DNA of 64,000 nucleotides from Chaenocephalus aceratus (taxonomy: Eukaryota; Chordata; Actinopteri; Perciformes; Channichthyidae): NCBI GenBank assembly GCA_023974075.1, contig CM043788.1:15711428-15775427 (forward strand), given 5' to 3'. The notes beneath the pieces were generated by a model, which saw only the letters and a program-made list of their open reading frames with translations, had not been told where the DNA came from and ran no database searches. The position numbers were made by a program, and so were the translations under genes. Positions 1 through 43,008 of the stretch are shown here, piece by piece. Each line of letters starts with the position of its first letter. The stretch's first letter is position 1.

Positions 1-171
1 TATTTCACAGAGCTTCTCTTCCTTTTTTCTCTCTTCCTGGTGAACGTAATATCAATCTTATCATTTAACTTTCTGCAGGGAAGCCAATGGGCATATTTTC
101 ACAAAATATAGAGCTATTGCTTGCAATTCAATTAATGTGAATCATTGTAAAATCGCTGCGTGTAAACATGG

Positions 172-360
172 ATGTATATACGGGTTAGTGCGCTGATCTT
201 CGGATCAGGGGAGCACAGGTTCAAACCCCCTGCAGTCAGCATGTCGTTGTGTCCCTGGGCAAGACACTTCACCCCAAATTGCTCCTGTGGCGATTGCCCA
301 CAGTATTGAGTGTATGTAGGTTGCTTTGGGTAAAAGTGTCTAACAAGTGACATGTAATGT
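172..360 (+). mobile_element. tRNA-derived SINE with L2-like tail
   Basis: A tRNA-like head (GGTTAGTGCGCTGATC, then a perfect B box GGTTCAAACCC at 218-228) is followed by the fish-SINE central block GTGTCCCTGGGCAAGACAC and by a tail resembling the LINE2-type end (TTGCTTTGGGTAAAAGTGTC and following bases). This is the composite structure of teleost V-SINE-like elements. It lies in a pomgnt1 intron in the same orientation as the gene. The boundaries are approximate because I could not identify a target-site duplication. Confidence 0.75.
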
Positions 361-1554
361 TAAAACATTTGACAAAAGTATCAGTGGTTGCGTTTCAGGG
401 TCGTACAAATTTAGTCAAAGCCAATCATTTTGTGAAAGTTCAGCACACATGAGCACATACTGTATTACAGTTTAAAAGAGCAAAATACAATCTGAGCCAA
501 CATACAGTTAACATACACTATTTTATGCACATATAGGTTCACCTACTGAATTCCAAAGAAAGTTAAGAACCATAAATAGGAATAGATTCACACTTAAAGT
601 ATTAGCCTACAGAACAGTTCAGCTTCCAAAGATGAAATACAATCTGATCTTTTTGCATCAAACACAATATGCTGTTTTTTTTTTTAGTAGCACTGTAATC
701 TTGCTGGTAATCCTCCATTTTCAGAAATGTACCAGTAATCTGATTGTCTTGTTCTTTTTAACCATAATGGAATACAGTTAATTGTTTTCTATCCTGATTG
801 CATAAACGCGTTTGATACACCACAAGGTGAGGTGTTGTAGAGATGTTTCCCTGAAGCTGAGTCAATTTGGGGGGGGGGGGGGCTCAGGATGTTTATTTAA
901 TAGACCTCCCAGGTAGGAATAAGCCTCATTTAGCTCTCCTTTCAGCGATCCTCCCACAGCAGAAAGATAAGTGTGTCTTCCCATTAAGAGAGATGCTGCA
1001 GGCATTTCCACACGGACACATCTCACTGAATATTTATATCTCGTTCTTTTCTCATGTGTTTTCATAAATGACATGTAAGGGAGCTCTATTCATTTATTTT
1101 TCATGACACAACTGTCACTGCATCCTGTCACTATGTCAGTGCAGTGACTGCGTCCCAAAAATAAACAAGTTTTAGCAGACTCCTCTTATGTGCTTCACTT
1201 GCCACCAACTCCCTGAAGACGCTAATGACTTCCCTGTTACTGGTCTTTGTGAATTGGATGGTTTTTGCGAAGAAGCTCATTTGCATAGAAAGGAGCCAAT
1301 TTCACTACAAATGTATGCGTATCCCCTAATTTAAAGAGGTGCATATTGCGCAGGGGAAGAATAGCGCAGTTACTGTATGAATGCATTTCACCCTTTGCTG
1401 GTGCTTTGAGAATTACAAAGTTTTTTTTGGTCTTATTGTTGTTACAGGTTTAGTGGATGTAAAAGTTGCACAATCCTTTAGTGAATTCTCTGTGTTCCAA
1501 TCTGTCGAAATGACAGGCAGCTTTTAAATCTTTCCATAAGAAACTACTAATTAT

Positions 1555-2020
1555 GTCTAATAAACAGCCCTATTATGCTTTTTGGGGGTTTCCCTTTCCT
1601 CTACTGTGTTATATAGGTTTTTTTGTGCATGTAAATGGTCTGCAAAGGCTAAAATCCCCAAATTCACGCCAGAGTTTTTCTCTCACACACACTCCTTTGT
1701 TTACTTCAGTAACATAGTTACATCATTATGTAACACTCGCGCTTCTATTGGCTAGGGCTCCAACATATTGTAAGTGAAAGGCTAAGGGGCCTGACATCTC
1801 TAAGCGGTTGACCAATCACAACAGAGCCGGCCAGCTAACCAATCAGAGCAGACTGGGCTCTGGTTTCAGACAGAGGGTGAAAAGAGGTGCTGCAGCACAG
1901 GCAGAATGAGAAAAATAAAGAGCTTTTTGAACATTAAAGCATGGAGACATGTCCCAGAAGAGACAGAAAATACAATATTAAACCTAAAAATCTGCATCGA
2001 GCCCTTTAAAAAAAAAGAAA
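1555..2020. mobile_element. Probable MITE-like dispersed repeat
   Basis: The left part (CCCTATTATGCTTTTTGGGG, then a stretch with GTAAATGGTCTGCAAAGGCT) and an interior with several inverted CCAAT/ATTGG boxes near 1745-1850 resemble a short non-autonomous DNA element common in fish genomes. No coding capacity is visible. The ends and any target-site duplication were not resolved, and the family call is from memory of similar repeats. Confidence 0.4.
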
Positions 2021-2282
2021 GTAAAACAGGAAAATTACCATCGTCTCCCCTAAGATTGTATAAAATACCTTGACATATAAAGCGCTTATGTTTTATGTAT
2101 CGTCTATATGTCTTTTCACAAGGGTTTGAACACAGCTACGTCTTAATATTTAGCTGTGTACTTGATGTGTATTATACAATTTGAAGTCACAGTTATTTCA
2201 CTCTACACGCTATTGTCAAAATAATACTCATCGCTTCACAGTGTCCCACATTATTTCACTCCCTATAATTGTCTGTCTCCAG

Positions 2283-13149
<10,867 letters not shown>

Positions 13150-14900
13150 CTTTTCCTAGATTGTGTACGAGGGGACACCTGGGAAATGGAGTTTCTTATT
13201 TTTCAACGAAAGAGGGGTTAACACTACAAACTGCACTACTACATCCGTCCAACAGCTTGAGGAGGAACGTAGTTGCAAAAAACAGGTTTTGGTGACTGAA
13301 CAACCGAGACAGTATATGACTGTCAACAGCATATGACTGTCAACAGCTGTCTCTTTCTGTTGCCGTGACAACTGTGACGGCTCCACGGTCTCTTACATTT
13401 CATTTTGAAGCTGTGACTTTTTCAGCGACAACGGTACAAATGACGCAAATCCAACACTCGCCACATTTCGGAGGTTGTTGTGTTTTTTTAACTACTACTT
13501 TTTGTACATACATTTTAACTTATCTCTATTTATTTTACATCTATCAATCAAAAAAGGAGTTTAGTGGTTTGTTTGCTATTTTCTTTTCTTTTTATCAAGA
13601 TCGGTGCATTTTTTTTTTTTTAAAAGCCTAACGTTTACAGATAATGAAATAATAATGTATATACATGCCTATATATTTTTTTTAACGAAAATGTAAAGGG
13701 TCAGCATCTTTTTAAGCGTTAGATATTGAGTTTGAATGAAAGAGTTTATAACAGACCTGTGGGTCAAAACAAATCAAATTCTAGTTTAATTGTAGTCCTT
13801 TATTTTGGAAAAAACTGTCCTTTTTTCTTTAAGTTAAAAGAAATAAACATTTCAGTCTTACAAGTCACTGCATATTATCTTTTAAAATGAGCCTGTTCCT
13901 GTGTTGGCCTCTGTCAGCCACCGTAGGGTCAGAACAGAACGTTGTGACTTTACACGGTTATACCCTTTAGGTGCAATACAGAAAGCTCATCTAGGTGTTT
14001 GCAGACTACAGGTAACTGACTGCTTCCATTGCTGAACTATTTAAGAGCCACAGAACAGACACACATTCGAGGGTCTTTGTGTGTTTTATGAATTAAAACA
14101 ACTGCTGTCCTCGAATCAAATAGCAGCAGGGTGAACTCATCTTTTTTACAGCTGACAAAGTGATTTTGTTATTTGCCTTATGATCAGTTTTCTGTGGTTA
14201 AGAAGTTGGGAGGTTCTAAAACATAAACGTCCATATGTCAACAACTGTATTGATACCCCAATATGACAGTTATATGACAGTTAACATCTTTATACACGAA
14301 ATAGGAAAGATCATGGTTGCTGCTATAGTATTAGGGTGAGTCCAAATTGATCAAATTATGTCAGCGACTCTCACAGCTGTGTCTTTACCAAGAGTTTTTA
14401 TTTTCTTGTTCTATCATCACACACTTCATTTAGCTTTTTATTAAATGTCCAGCTGATGTAACACTACCGACTAAATGAGTGAGTGTGTGATTCCAGTTTC
14501 AATGCATCGATCAGTATTCGCAGAGTGGTTTGATTTTAATGTTTGTATCTGTGTGCCCAGAGAACAACATTAACTCTCTGCAGTCAGACAAAACCACTGA
14601 CTCTGCAGTATTGCAGGCCGTGTCGTGACTGAATTGATCATTAAGACGTTGAAGAGGTAGAATCTGCCTGCCTACTTCATGAGCTAGTTTTTCATTTTTG
14701 TCTTTTCATTTCACTTTTCTTTTGTGTGCTTCTTGTTGCTTAGTCAAGAAACTAAATCCCTTTCTCCTCAGCAATACGGTTGATTTTGTGTTATGCTGTG
14801 AGATCATTTGGAGAATTCTGCACCGTACGTTTGATGGGTTTCGGGTGCAGTTCCACATATGTTTGAGTTCCTTTTATCATGAGAATGAATAAAGATGTTT
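13150..14900 (+). other. pomgnt1: pomgnt1 3' UTR region
   Basis: Non-coding DNA follows the stop. A near-perfect 17-base tandem duplication (ATATGACTGTCAACAGC twice) lies at about 13314-13347. Candidate AATAAA signals occur near 13841 (AAAGAAATAAACATT) and 14888 (GAATGAATAAAGATG); the second is followed by a T-rich stretch. Which is used cannot be told from sequence alone. Confidence 0.55.
14887..14893 (+). terminator. pomgnt1: Candidate pomgnt1 polyadenylation signal
   Basis: AATAAA within GAATGAATAAAGATGTTTTT is followed by a T-rich stretch, and is the most distal clear signal before intergenic DNA. An earlier AATAAA near 13841 is an alternative. Confidence 0.45.
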
Positions 14901-17050
14901 TTTACTGACGTTTCATAGTGGTACTCCTACTTCCCCCTTTTGAGGTCATACCGTACTGTATGTTATTGAAATAATTCATACAGAAGGATTTATTATTAGT
15001 GCATATTATTCATGAAATAAACTTGGAGCTGCTGTTTTTCTTAGCTCAGATTTCTGTACTCGTGTGGCCTTGTGCTGCCTGCAGATTTCCCCAGAGAGCT
15101 CCAGGCAGAGCAACGGTGAGAGGAAACGCATGCGGCGAGGGAAATGTATGCAAATCCACGGGGCTCGGTGGATTTCTGCAGCCGCTGCGGTCTACCAAGG
15201 ACAAATGCTGCTTCCTGCCCTTTGAGCTCTGACTTTCATAACCTGTGATGTAATAAAACAGGAAAGATTTAGCTAGGATTATCGTCAAAGTCTGATTATT
15301 GAAAATAACTTCTGGTTTTATTACATTTTGCATCTTTTTAAAGCTTGGTATTTGAGATTTACATTTTCAGAGGTGGTTTTCCCACCTTGAAAGGAGTCTT
15401 TGTTCCTCTTTTGTTTCACTTCTGTGTGAAATGCAGATTGAAACCTCACATTTGGTAGCTCAGTTGGCTTTCTGTCAAACTTATGATGGTGTTTGGTAAC
15501 TCACTGCAGACTTTTAAAGTTTTTCTTTTGGGACGTACAAAGGGCCAACGAGCTCCCAGGATGCCATGATGGTGGGACTTAACTCCTTTTGGCTAGTCGA
15601 GTCTAATTTAGTTTCAAGTCAAAACACAAGTTCATAAGCAAGTCTTTAATGTCTCTAATCGCTGACGACTTGAATGACTAAACAATTTCCTTTAAAAAAA
15701 TTGCGAGATCCTTCAAGTCCTTTCCATGGAGAGGTATAATAATCAAAAATACAAACGGCTTATCACTCATGAGTTTACATTTTTTGCAAAGTATTTAAGG
15801 CAGTAAAATCCATGCAAGGCACGTCTTGACTCAAGGTTTTTAATTTTCTTCTCATGTGTGGCTGCAAGTTGTCACCCCTCTACAGCTCTGGACCAACAGC
15901 CAAGCCTTAGATCATGACCCTTATGATGTGACAGAGCTGCCATGGTATCTAAGCTTAGATTCAAAGACAAAATATTTCCCCAAAAGTGCACGTTACCAAC
16001 TGAAGAGTGTAAAGACAAATATTTTGCATTTACCAGGCAATTAGCATCTAACCAAGATACCCTCTCACGTTGTATCAGAGGAAAGCATCCAGGGTGTGTG
16101 GGCTAATGAATACTCGGTGCAGAAGTCAGGATATTTTGGCTTCTGGCTGCATCAGTTATGTTTTTTTTATCTCTGCAGTTCTATGTCACTGGATTCCTCT
16201 TAAGTATGACCCAAATTCAAGAACTGAGCTAAATGAAATAAGTTATTTAAGAATGCCAAATAATAAAATGCATCTTTTGGTGGACATATTACTTGAATTC
16301 TTATGTTTAAATATCTTATTTGATCTTTTATTGCACATTCTTAGTTCTTATATTATATACTATGTTATATTTTATTTTAATATTTTATTCATTATATGAT
16401 GGAACAACTGTCTCAAAAACTATTATTTCTGATTCTGATGTTAATTAATCTGGTGAGGTATAGCCGATTCTGACACTTCCTGTACAGTAGGTTGTTTCTG
16501 GTTCATTACAATTGTGTCTATTGTGTCCATCTCATTGGTTGCTCAATATAACACTGTACTCACAATAATGCTAAGATCTGGGAGCATGGTAACATTGCAA
16601 CAAGAACTATTTGGATCAGATCAGGTTTTAAACCAACTCGCTTTCTTTTTGTTGGTTACAAACTCTCTTCCTTCTTTACATCTTCTCACTATTACCTGTC
16701 TCCCAATTGTTTCTGTCAACAACTAAAGACTGCAAGATATTATCATTACTGCTATAACAAAGGAACAAAACGACAAACATAAGAACCAATTTGTTATACA
16801 CCAGAATTATTCATTTTGACTGGAAACAGTCCATTCTGCTTGGAAACAGCTGAGGGTGCATGGACCCGCCCAGGTGGACATCCATCACACTGACAGGGAC
16901 CTCACTACTGTTAATGAAGTCTGTCATGTGTGTTTTGAGCTGATGTCACTGTTTGTGTTTGTGAAGCTGTCGGCTGGAGAACATTTGCATCAGGTCTAAT
17001 TATGATGGATTTTACGACTGAGGGTGAACGCAACTCTGTGTATATGTGGG
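14901..17050. other. Intergenic DNA between pomgnt1 and tspan1, left part
   Basis: Mostly AT-rich with no recognisable gene. A short GC-richer island at 15050-15235 contains a perfect POU octamer (ATGCAAAT, about 15149) beside CCACGGGGCTCGGTGG, a small imperfect palindrome. This could be regulatory. No mobile element was identified. Confidence 0.5.
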
Positions 17051-17151
17051 GGGGTGTGTGTGTGTGTTGCACTAACTGACAGTTCCATAGTGTCATAGCA
17101 CTCCCCCCCCCCCCCACACACACATGAAGCTTTTGTTTCCTTCTTACACAC

Positions 17152-17455
<304 letters not shown>

Positions 17456-20059
17456 TTTGACCTATTGAGCATTCTGATGAGCCGAGCTCAGAGGCTGGTG
17501 GCTGAGATGTAGATGGAATATTGATTTTGTTGGTGTGTGAGGGATAGGAGTGCCGGGGGTTATTGTTAAACATGGAGCTCAGAAGCACTGAGATGATGAC
17601 AGATTTAACTCTTACCTTGCAGGTGTATAATTGGATGGAAAACGGAACGTATTTTGTCTTCTCGTGGTTTGTCTTCATTTATACATGCCTTGTTTTTGCC
17701 ATGGTGCACATCAGTGTGTGGCCAAAGCAGAATTTATATTACAACTAAGGTTAGTTTAAATTGCTTTATCAAACACACATTAAAAGATCAAATTTGATAA
17801 ATCGGAAGGAAGAGAGCAAAGTCACCTTGCCTTTATCTTCTATTAATATATGCTATAATTATCCCTATTTAATCTCTTGAAACACATTTTATTGACTTCA
17901 ACCTTATCTTAAAATGATGATCTTCATATATATATACACAACAGCCTTTGTTTGCCTTTCCATGCCCATAAATATAAGCCATATTGTGACAGTTTTGCGT
18001 ACATTGTTTTGAATAACTTAATGTTTTTATATGTCTTAGTTTGCTGATAAAGGGAAAAAAAAATCTTGAAATGTTGAGGGAGAATCGAGTTGAGTGTGCA
18101 TTATCTCCAAAGTCTAAATAAGAAAGCAAATCATTTAAATTGCTAAATGATGTAGAATTTGTATCACTTTCAAAGGAGATTTCATTGATTTTTTTTTGGA
18201 CCATTTTGAGGCAGTGGAACGTGCAATATTGACATTTGTTATAGCAAACAGTTGACAGCAGACACAAAGCAACATTACCACCCATTTGCACTGTTTGTTT
18301 CCACTGCTAATCGTCCTTTAGCCTCTGTTTGGTTAGCAATATTACACTCAGTGGACTTTACAGAAACAAACCACAACATTGTAAACAATGTTAAGAGACA
18401 AACAAAATTAAGAGACAACAAAAGACAATTAAAAACCAATCAAACGATACAATAAAATGAAGGAACCAGGAGGACGAACATAGGGAATAATCTGAAACCA
18501 GCTCTCACTAAAGGCTTGGTCTTGAGCACACTCTTAAAAGTATGGACACTGTCTGCCGTTCTGATAAAAAAAGGAAGTTAGTTCCACAGAAAGGGAGCTT
18601 GGTAGCTGACTATCTGACTCCTGCTTTTGCGGGGTCTGGGAACCAGACGTGCACCGTGGAAATGTAATGTTCTTAGAGGGCAGTTGTGAATTAAAAATTA
18701 AAATAGGTATAGTGGTGCCTGACCATTATGTTATTTGTAAGTACTCAATTATATACTTAACTTAATGCTAAAATTGGAGTCCTATGGAGTCCTTTGGAGT
18801 ATGGTCCTAATAGACAGGCTACAACATTTTTAAACCCGTTTTTCTATGGATGTGTAGGGACAGCCTGATAAAAGGAAGTTGCAAAATTCTGCAACGTTTT
18901 GCTCTAGCTCTATCAGTGAAAACAAGATGTGTTTCTTGGTTTGGTTCTGGGTTCATTGCAAGTCAGGGTTTAACAGCGTTTCAAAACAGAAACAGTGCCA
19001 ATGAGAGCAATGGGACCATAACCAACAAATAAAATGTGGGTCATAAAACCAAAACAACGAGCTCAAAGACACCAAAAGCTCGTAGAACCGCAGAGTTGCA
19101 TTATAATTCTCTGCAGGTTTGTCACCTTTTATATTATGCGTTGACATTTGATCCATTGTTGATAGACATATTGATCAATGCACTTTCAATATTGGCATTT
19201 ACTGAACATTTGAAGAGTCTCCTTTCTGAAATCTATAACTAAAATATGACTGAAAATCATGCCTTTGCACAAAAGACTGAAAAGCAATGGGGGAAATTCA
19301 AAACATCTCCGCTAAGTGTCTTATACTTTCTGTAGCCCCTTTGTGATTTTCTTTCTTTTCATGTTGATTGCTCTCTCTTCCTATCATAGTCATTCTGTTT
19401 CTCTCTTTCATATTTAAAGTATATTATTATATAGACTCTCTTGTTGCTGTTTTCTCTCTGTAAAAGCCTGAGCATTTGAGATTAAAGCAGAATTCAGCAG
19501 CGATAGATAACCTGCTGCATGGCTGAACAACGCTCCGCCTCCTGTCTATTGTCAGACCTGTTATTAGTCAATATTTACTCAGCCTTGTGTCACAATGCAT
19601 GTAATCTTCACCGGCAGGAGCTGGAGCACTGATAAATAGTATGCGGGACAAAGGAAGTATTAAGGTCTGCTGCTTCCATTCACATACATCGCCAGAGCAA
19701 ATCAGCTTTGAAAACATGTTAAACAAAACACTTTGTTTTTGAGAAAAGCTCAGTGGTACTGCCATGTTAGTATAGAAAAACAAGGATAAATTGTGGTCTT
19801 GGACATCTCAATCATGAAAGTATTTTGAAACAATGAGCCCTGGGGCATAGATATACCATTAGAGCACTCTTTTGTATTATAAACTCTACTCAGTGTACGC
19901 TATACTTGCAGAAAACTGTGCAAATGTGTGTTCATTACGCGTCACTTTGGTGTTGTTTTGCATTTCTTTAGTTTTTTCTTTGTCTCCTTGTGGTCGTTAT
20001 GCATCCCTTTGCTGTAGGTTGCCATCCCTTTGTGGTCGTCTCTGGCTGTTTATATCTCT
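17456..20059. other. Intergenic DNA with one degenerate retroelement fragment
   Basis: About 18455-18700 resembles a decayed copy of a fish dispersed repeat (GTTCCACAGAAAGGGAGCTT, GGTAGCTGACTATCTGACTC). The rest is AT-rich with no gene, RNA or clear element ends. Confidence 0.45.
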
Positions 20060-20063
20060 TTAA

Positions 20064-21182
20064 AGGTCTCATGTCATGGCCATTTCTACTGATCATAATT
20101 CTATTGTTGAGGTCTGCTAAAATAGATCTATATTGTGCAATTTTCCAAACTCACATTGGTTTCTCATACAGCATCTCTGTATAGTATGTGTATTCACTCT
20201 CTTCCCTAAACGGCTTGTTGGAGCTCCTGCCCCCGCCCCTCCCTGTGAGCTCACTGTGCTCTGATGAGTTCACCACCGTTACAGCAGAACATCAGTGATT
20301 ATGTGTTACAATGTTTTATATCAACCAGAAAATGACACCAGTAAGGACAAACGGTTGAGAATGCTGCGTGGGGTCTGGGTGCCGTGTTGGCGGGACGTTG
20401 CGAGGCTCGCTGCTGCGAGGAGCGGACAGTGTGAGCTGGCTTACTGGTGTGGTTTCCTGGTTGCTGCATGGGGTCGGCGAGACAGCGAAACCCAGCCTGA
20501 AACCAGTCCGAGCACACACACACACACACACACACCCGCAGCCTGGCTATGAGTCTGTGTGTCTGCTCACACAGACTCATAGCCTCGCCGCGTCCCACCG
20601 TCCAGGCTGAGAAATCCGTGCGGAGCTGCAGCTGAGAAAAATAAGGCTGAGTGTGTGTGTGTGTGTGAGGAGCTCCGCGGATTGGTCCATTTGGATCGTC
20701 GTTACGTCACTTGGTTCCCGGAAGAAAAAAATGGAAAAATAAAATCTCCAACGAGGCGTTCTGGGGCAGCATAGACACGTCTTTTCTGTGTTAGAGTTTT
20801 ACTTGCTACAGGGTGTACTTTGAGGGTTTGTGATTTTGCAGACCGTTTACATGCATACATGTAAGGGATAATGTGCAGCGACGCGGTCATTATGGGGAAA
20901 AGAACACAGACAGGCCGATCAGGAGCCCGACGCGAAGTGGAGGGATCTAGATCGGCATGTTCAACTGTATACAGTTAAATCGAACGGACTTCTTTGTGCA
21001 GATGGGAGCGTCCTTAACAATGGTCAATAAGTCCTTGACAGCGGTCTGTCTGTTCTGGATTAACAACGTGTCACATGTTCTGAATTGACCAATCAGAATC
21101 GAGTATTCAACTAAACCATGTAATAAAGCTACATAACACACAAGGGGACGGGTAATAACCGGAAAAGCATGATATGGGACCT
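20064..21182. mobile_element. TTAA-flanked non-autonomous DNA element
   Basis: TTAA at 20060-20063 precedes AGGTCTCATGTCATG, and the right end CATGATATGGGACCT is followed by TTAA (21183-21186). The 15-base ends are inverted with two mismatches. TTAA duplication points to the piggyBac or Kolobok type. The 1.1-kb interior is GC-rich in the middle, has CA/GT runs and a perfect 17-bp hairpin, and no transposase frame. Confidence 0.7.
20545..20584. repeat. Perfect 17-bp hairpin
   Basis: GGCTATGAGTCTGTGTG (20545-20561), a 6-base loop TCTGCT, and the exact complement CACACAGACTCATAGCC (20568-20584). It sits in the centre of the TTAA-flanked element. Confidence 0.9.
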
Positions 21183-21186
21183 TTAA

Positions 21187-21725
21187 AGGCCCTTTCACCT
21201 TTCGCCTCACGTCTCCTTGGCCAAAAAGTCGCACTGGAACACACCGCAAAGACTTCAGCCAACGGCCAAGTAGCACGTACGCACTGCGCATGCGCGAGTG
21301 GCAATAACTCTCCTTACCAGCAAGCGGCGGTAGTGTGTATTCTTAATTCAAAAGAGGCAACCGGAAGACCGACTGCGTGATATATACAAACAACAAATAG
21401 CGTGCGTTCCATTTTCACTCTCGTCCATCACAGACTGTTTCACATAACGACTTATCGAAAACATGTTTAGGAAAATAATAGCTGTCTGTGTATGCCTTCT
21501 TTACTTCCGTTTCGCTTCTCATGCACTGATTGGCTAAGCTGAACAGCCAATCAAAGTGATTTCTTTGGCCGACAGCCTCCCGATTCAACATGTTGAAGCG
21601 GAAGGTGTCGGCACGGCCGAAAATACATTACGGTGCGGGACACACCAATCTGAGTAGGGCGACAGGACGCTCATCGACGGCCAGACATCTATTGACGGCC
21701 GAAATAGGCGCGGTGTGTCCGGGCC
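21187..21725. mobile_element. Second TTAA-flanked MITE abutting the first
   Basis: It starts directly after the TTAA shared with the neighbouring element (AGGCCCTTTCACCTTTCGCC) and ends GCGGTGTGTCCGGGCC followed by TTAA at 21726-21729. The outermost GGCCC and the CACC boxes are inverted, although the rest of the ends has diverged. The interior contains CACTGCGCATGCGCGAGTG, a strong palindrome, and inverted CCAAT boxes. No coding capacity. Confidence 0.55.
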
Positions 21726-21729
21726 TTAA

Positions 21730-22604
21730 GGTTTATGGCATTGCTATGAATTTATTTAGCGTTATGGCATTGTTGTAATTTGTTCTCTCTTGTTTGTGCA
21801 TTGGCATTGCTTTGTGGTTGTTTAATGTATCTTTGTTTTCATTCTGCATATCTTTGTGTTCTTTTTTGGTATTTTTGTCTCTTGGTGGTGGTAGTAGCTT
21901 AGTCCAAGGGAATTTGGATTTGGAACTGGAGGAATGACGTGGCTTAGACCTGGTGCCCTTGAGCAAGGCATTGAACCCTTAACTGCTTGACCAGCCTCAT
22001 CACGCATCAACGTTATATACTTCTTTCTTCTTCCTTTTCAGAGGGTTGTGACACTTCAAGTATGTTTTGGTCTTGTTGGATGCATGTAGAGTGCAGTGGG
22101 TTTATCACATATGCATAATGTTTCTAGAAAACACGAGAACCAAGCCAAGAACCAGGACCAACATCTAAAAAAGGCTAAAAAGCTCCATAGAGCTGCAGAC
22201 TTCAAACACATTTTTTTACAATACACATAGTTATTTCAACAATTGTTTATAAAGCACATGACGCTCAAATAATTTTGGGCTCATTAACCATTTCTTTAAA
22301 AGGTTAAATAGGCCCAAAACCAATAAAACAAATGTATCATGAACAACTGGGAACAACAACCATCAGTTAATGCTGTTTAAATATATATTTAATTTGCAAA
22401 TATGAAATATTTACACTCTGTAGCAGCTAATATAATTCTTCTTTCTATATTAAATACAGTTGCTGGATTCTTTACATCATAAATAACTTTTTGGGAAAAA
22501 AAGGACCACAAACAAAAGAGACTATCCTAATTGATTGTTAAATAATGCAGAAGAACTACGTGTGATCATGTGATCCCTCTGTGTTGCTCCTGTTGAAAAG
22601 AGTC
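21730..22604. other. Intergenic DNA downstream of tspan1
   Basis: Contains a possible decayed SINE piece at about 21895-22010 (GTGCCCTTGAGCAAGGCATT resembles the fish-SINE core) and the unresolved tspan1 3' UTR at its right side. I could not place a convincing - strand polyadenylation signal. Confidence 0.4.

Positions 22605-43008
<20,404 letters not shown>

Larger units (their letters stand above)
1..2282 (+). other. pomgnt1: pomgnt1 intron (left edge of window)
   Basis: The stretch ends in a good 3' splice site (pyrimidine-rich tract, then CAG at 2280-2282) that feeds the first visible pomgnt1 exon. I found no conserved pomgnt1 peptide in it, so I read it as one intron whose 5' end is outside the window. 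It contains a tRNA-derived SINE near the left edge, a 12-base G run around 869-880 and a probable MITE at about 1555-2020. Short reading frames here have no recognisable domain. Confidence 0.6.

Noticed and set aside
172..245. Functional tRNA gene
   Set aside because: No acceptor stem or complete cloverleaf can be closed; the head continues into a SINE body and tail.
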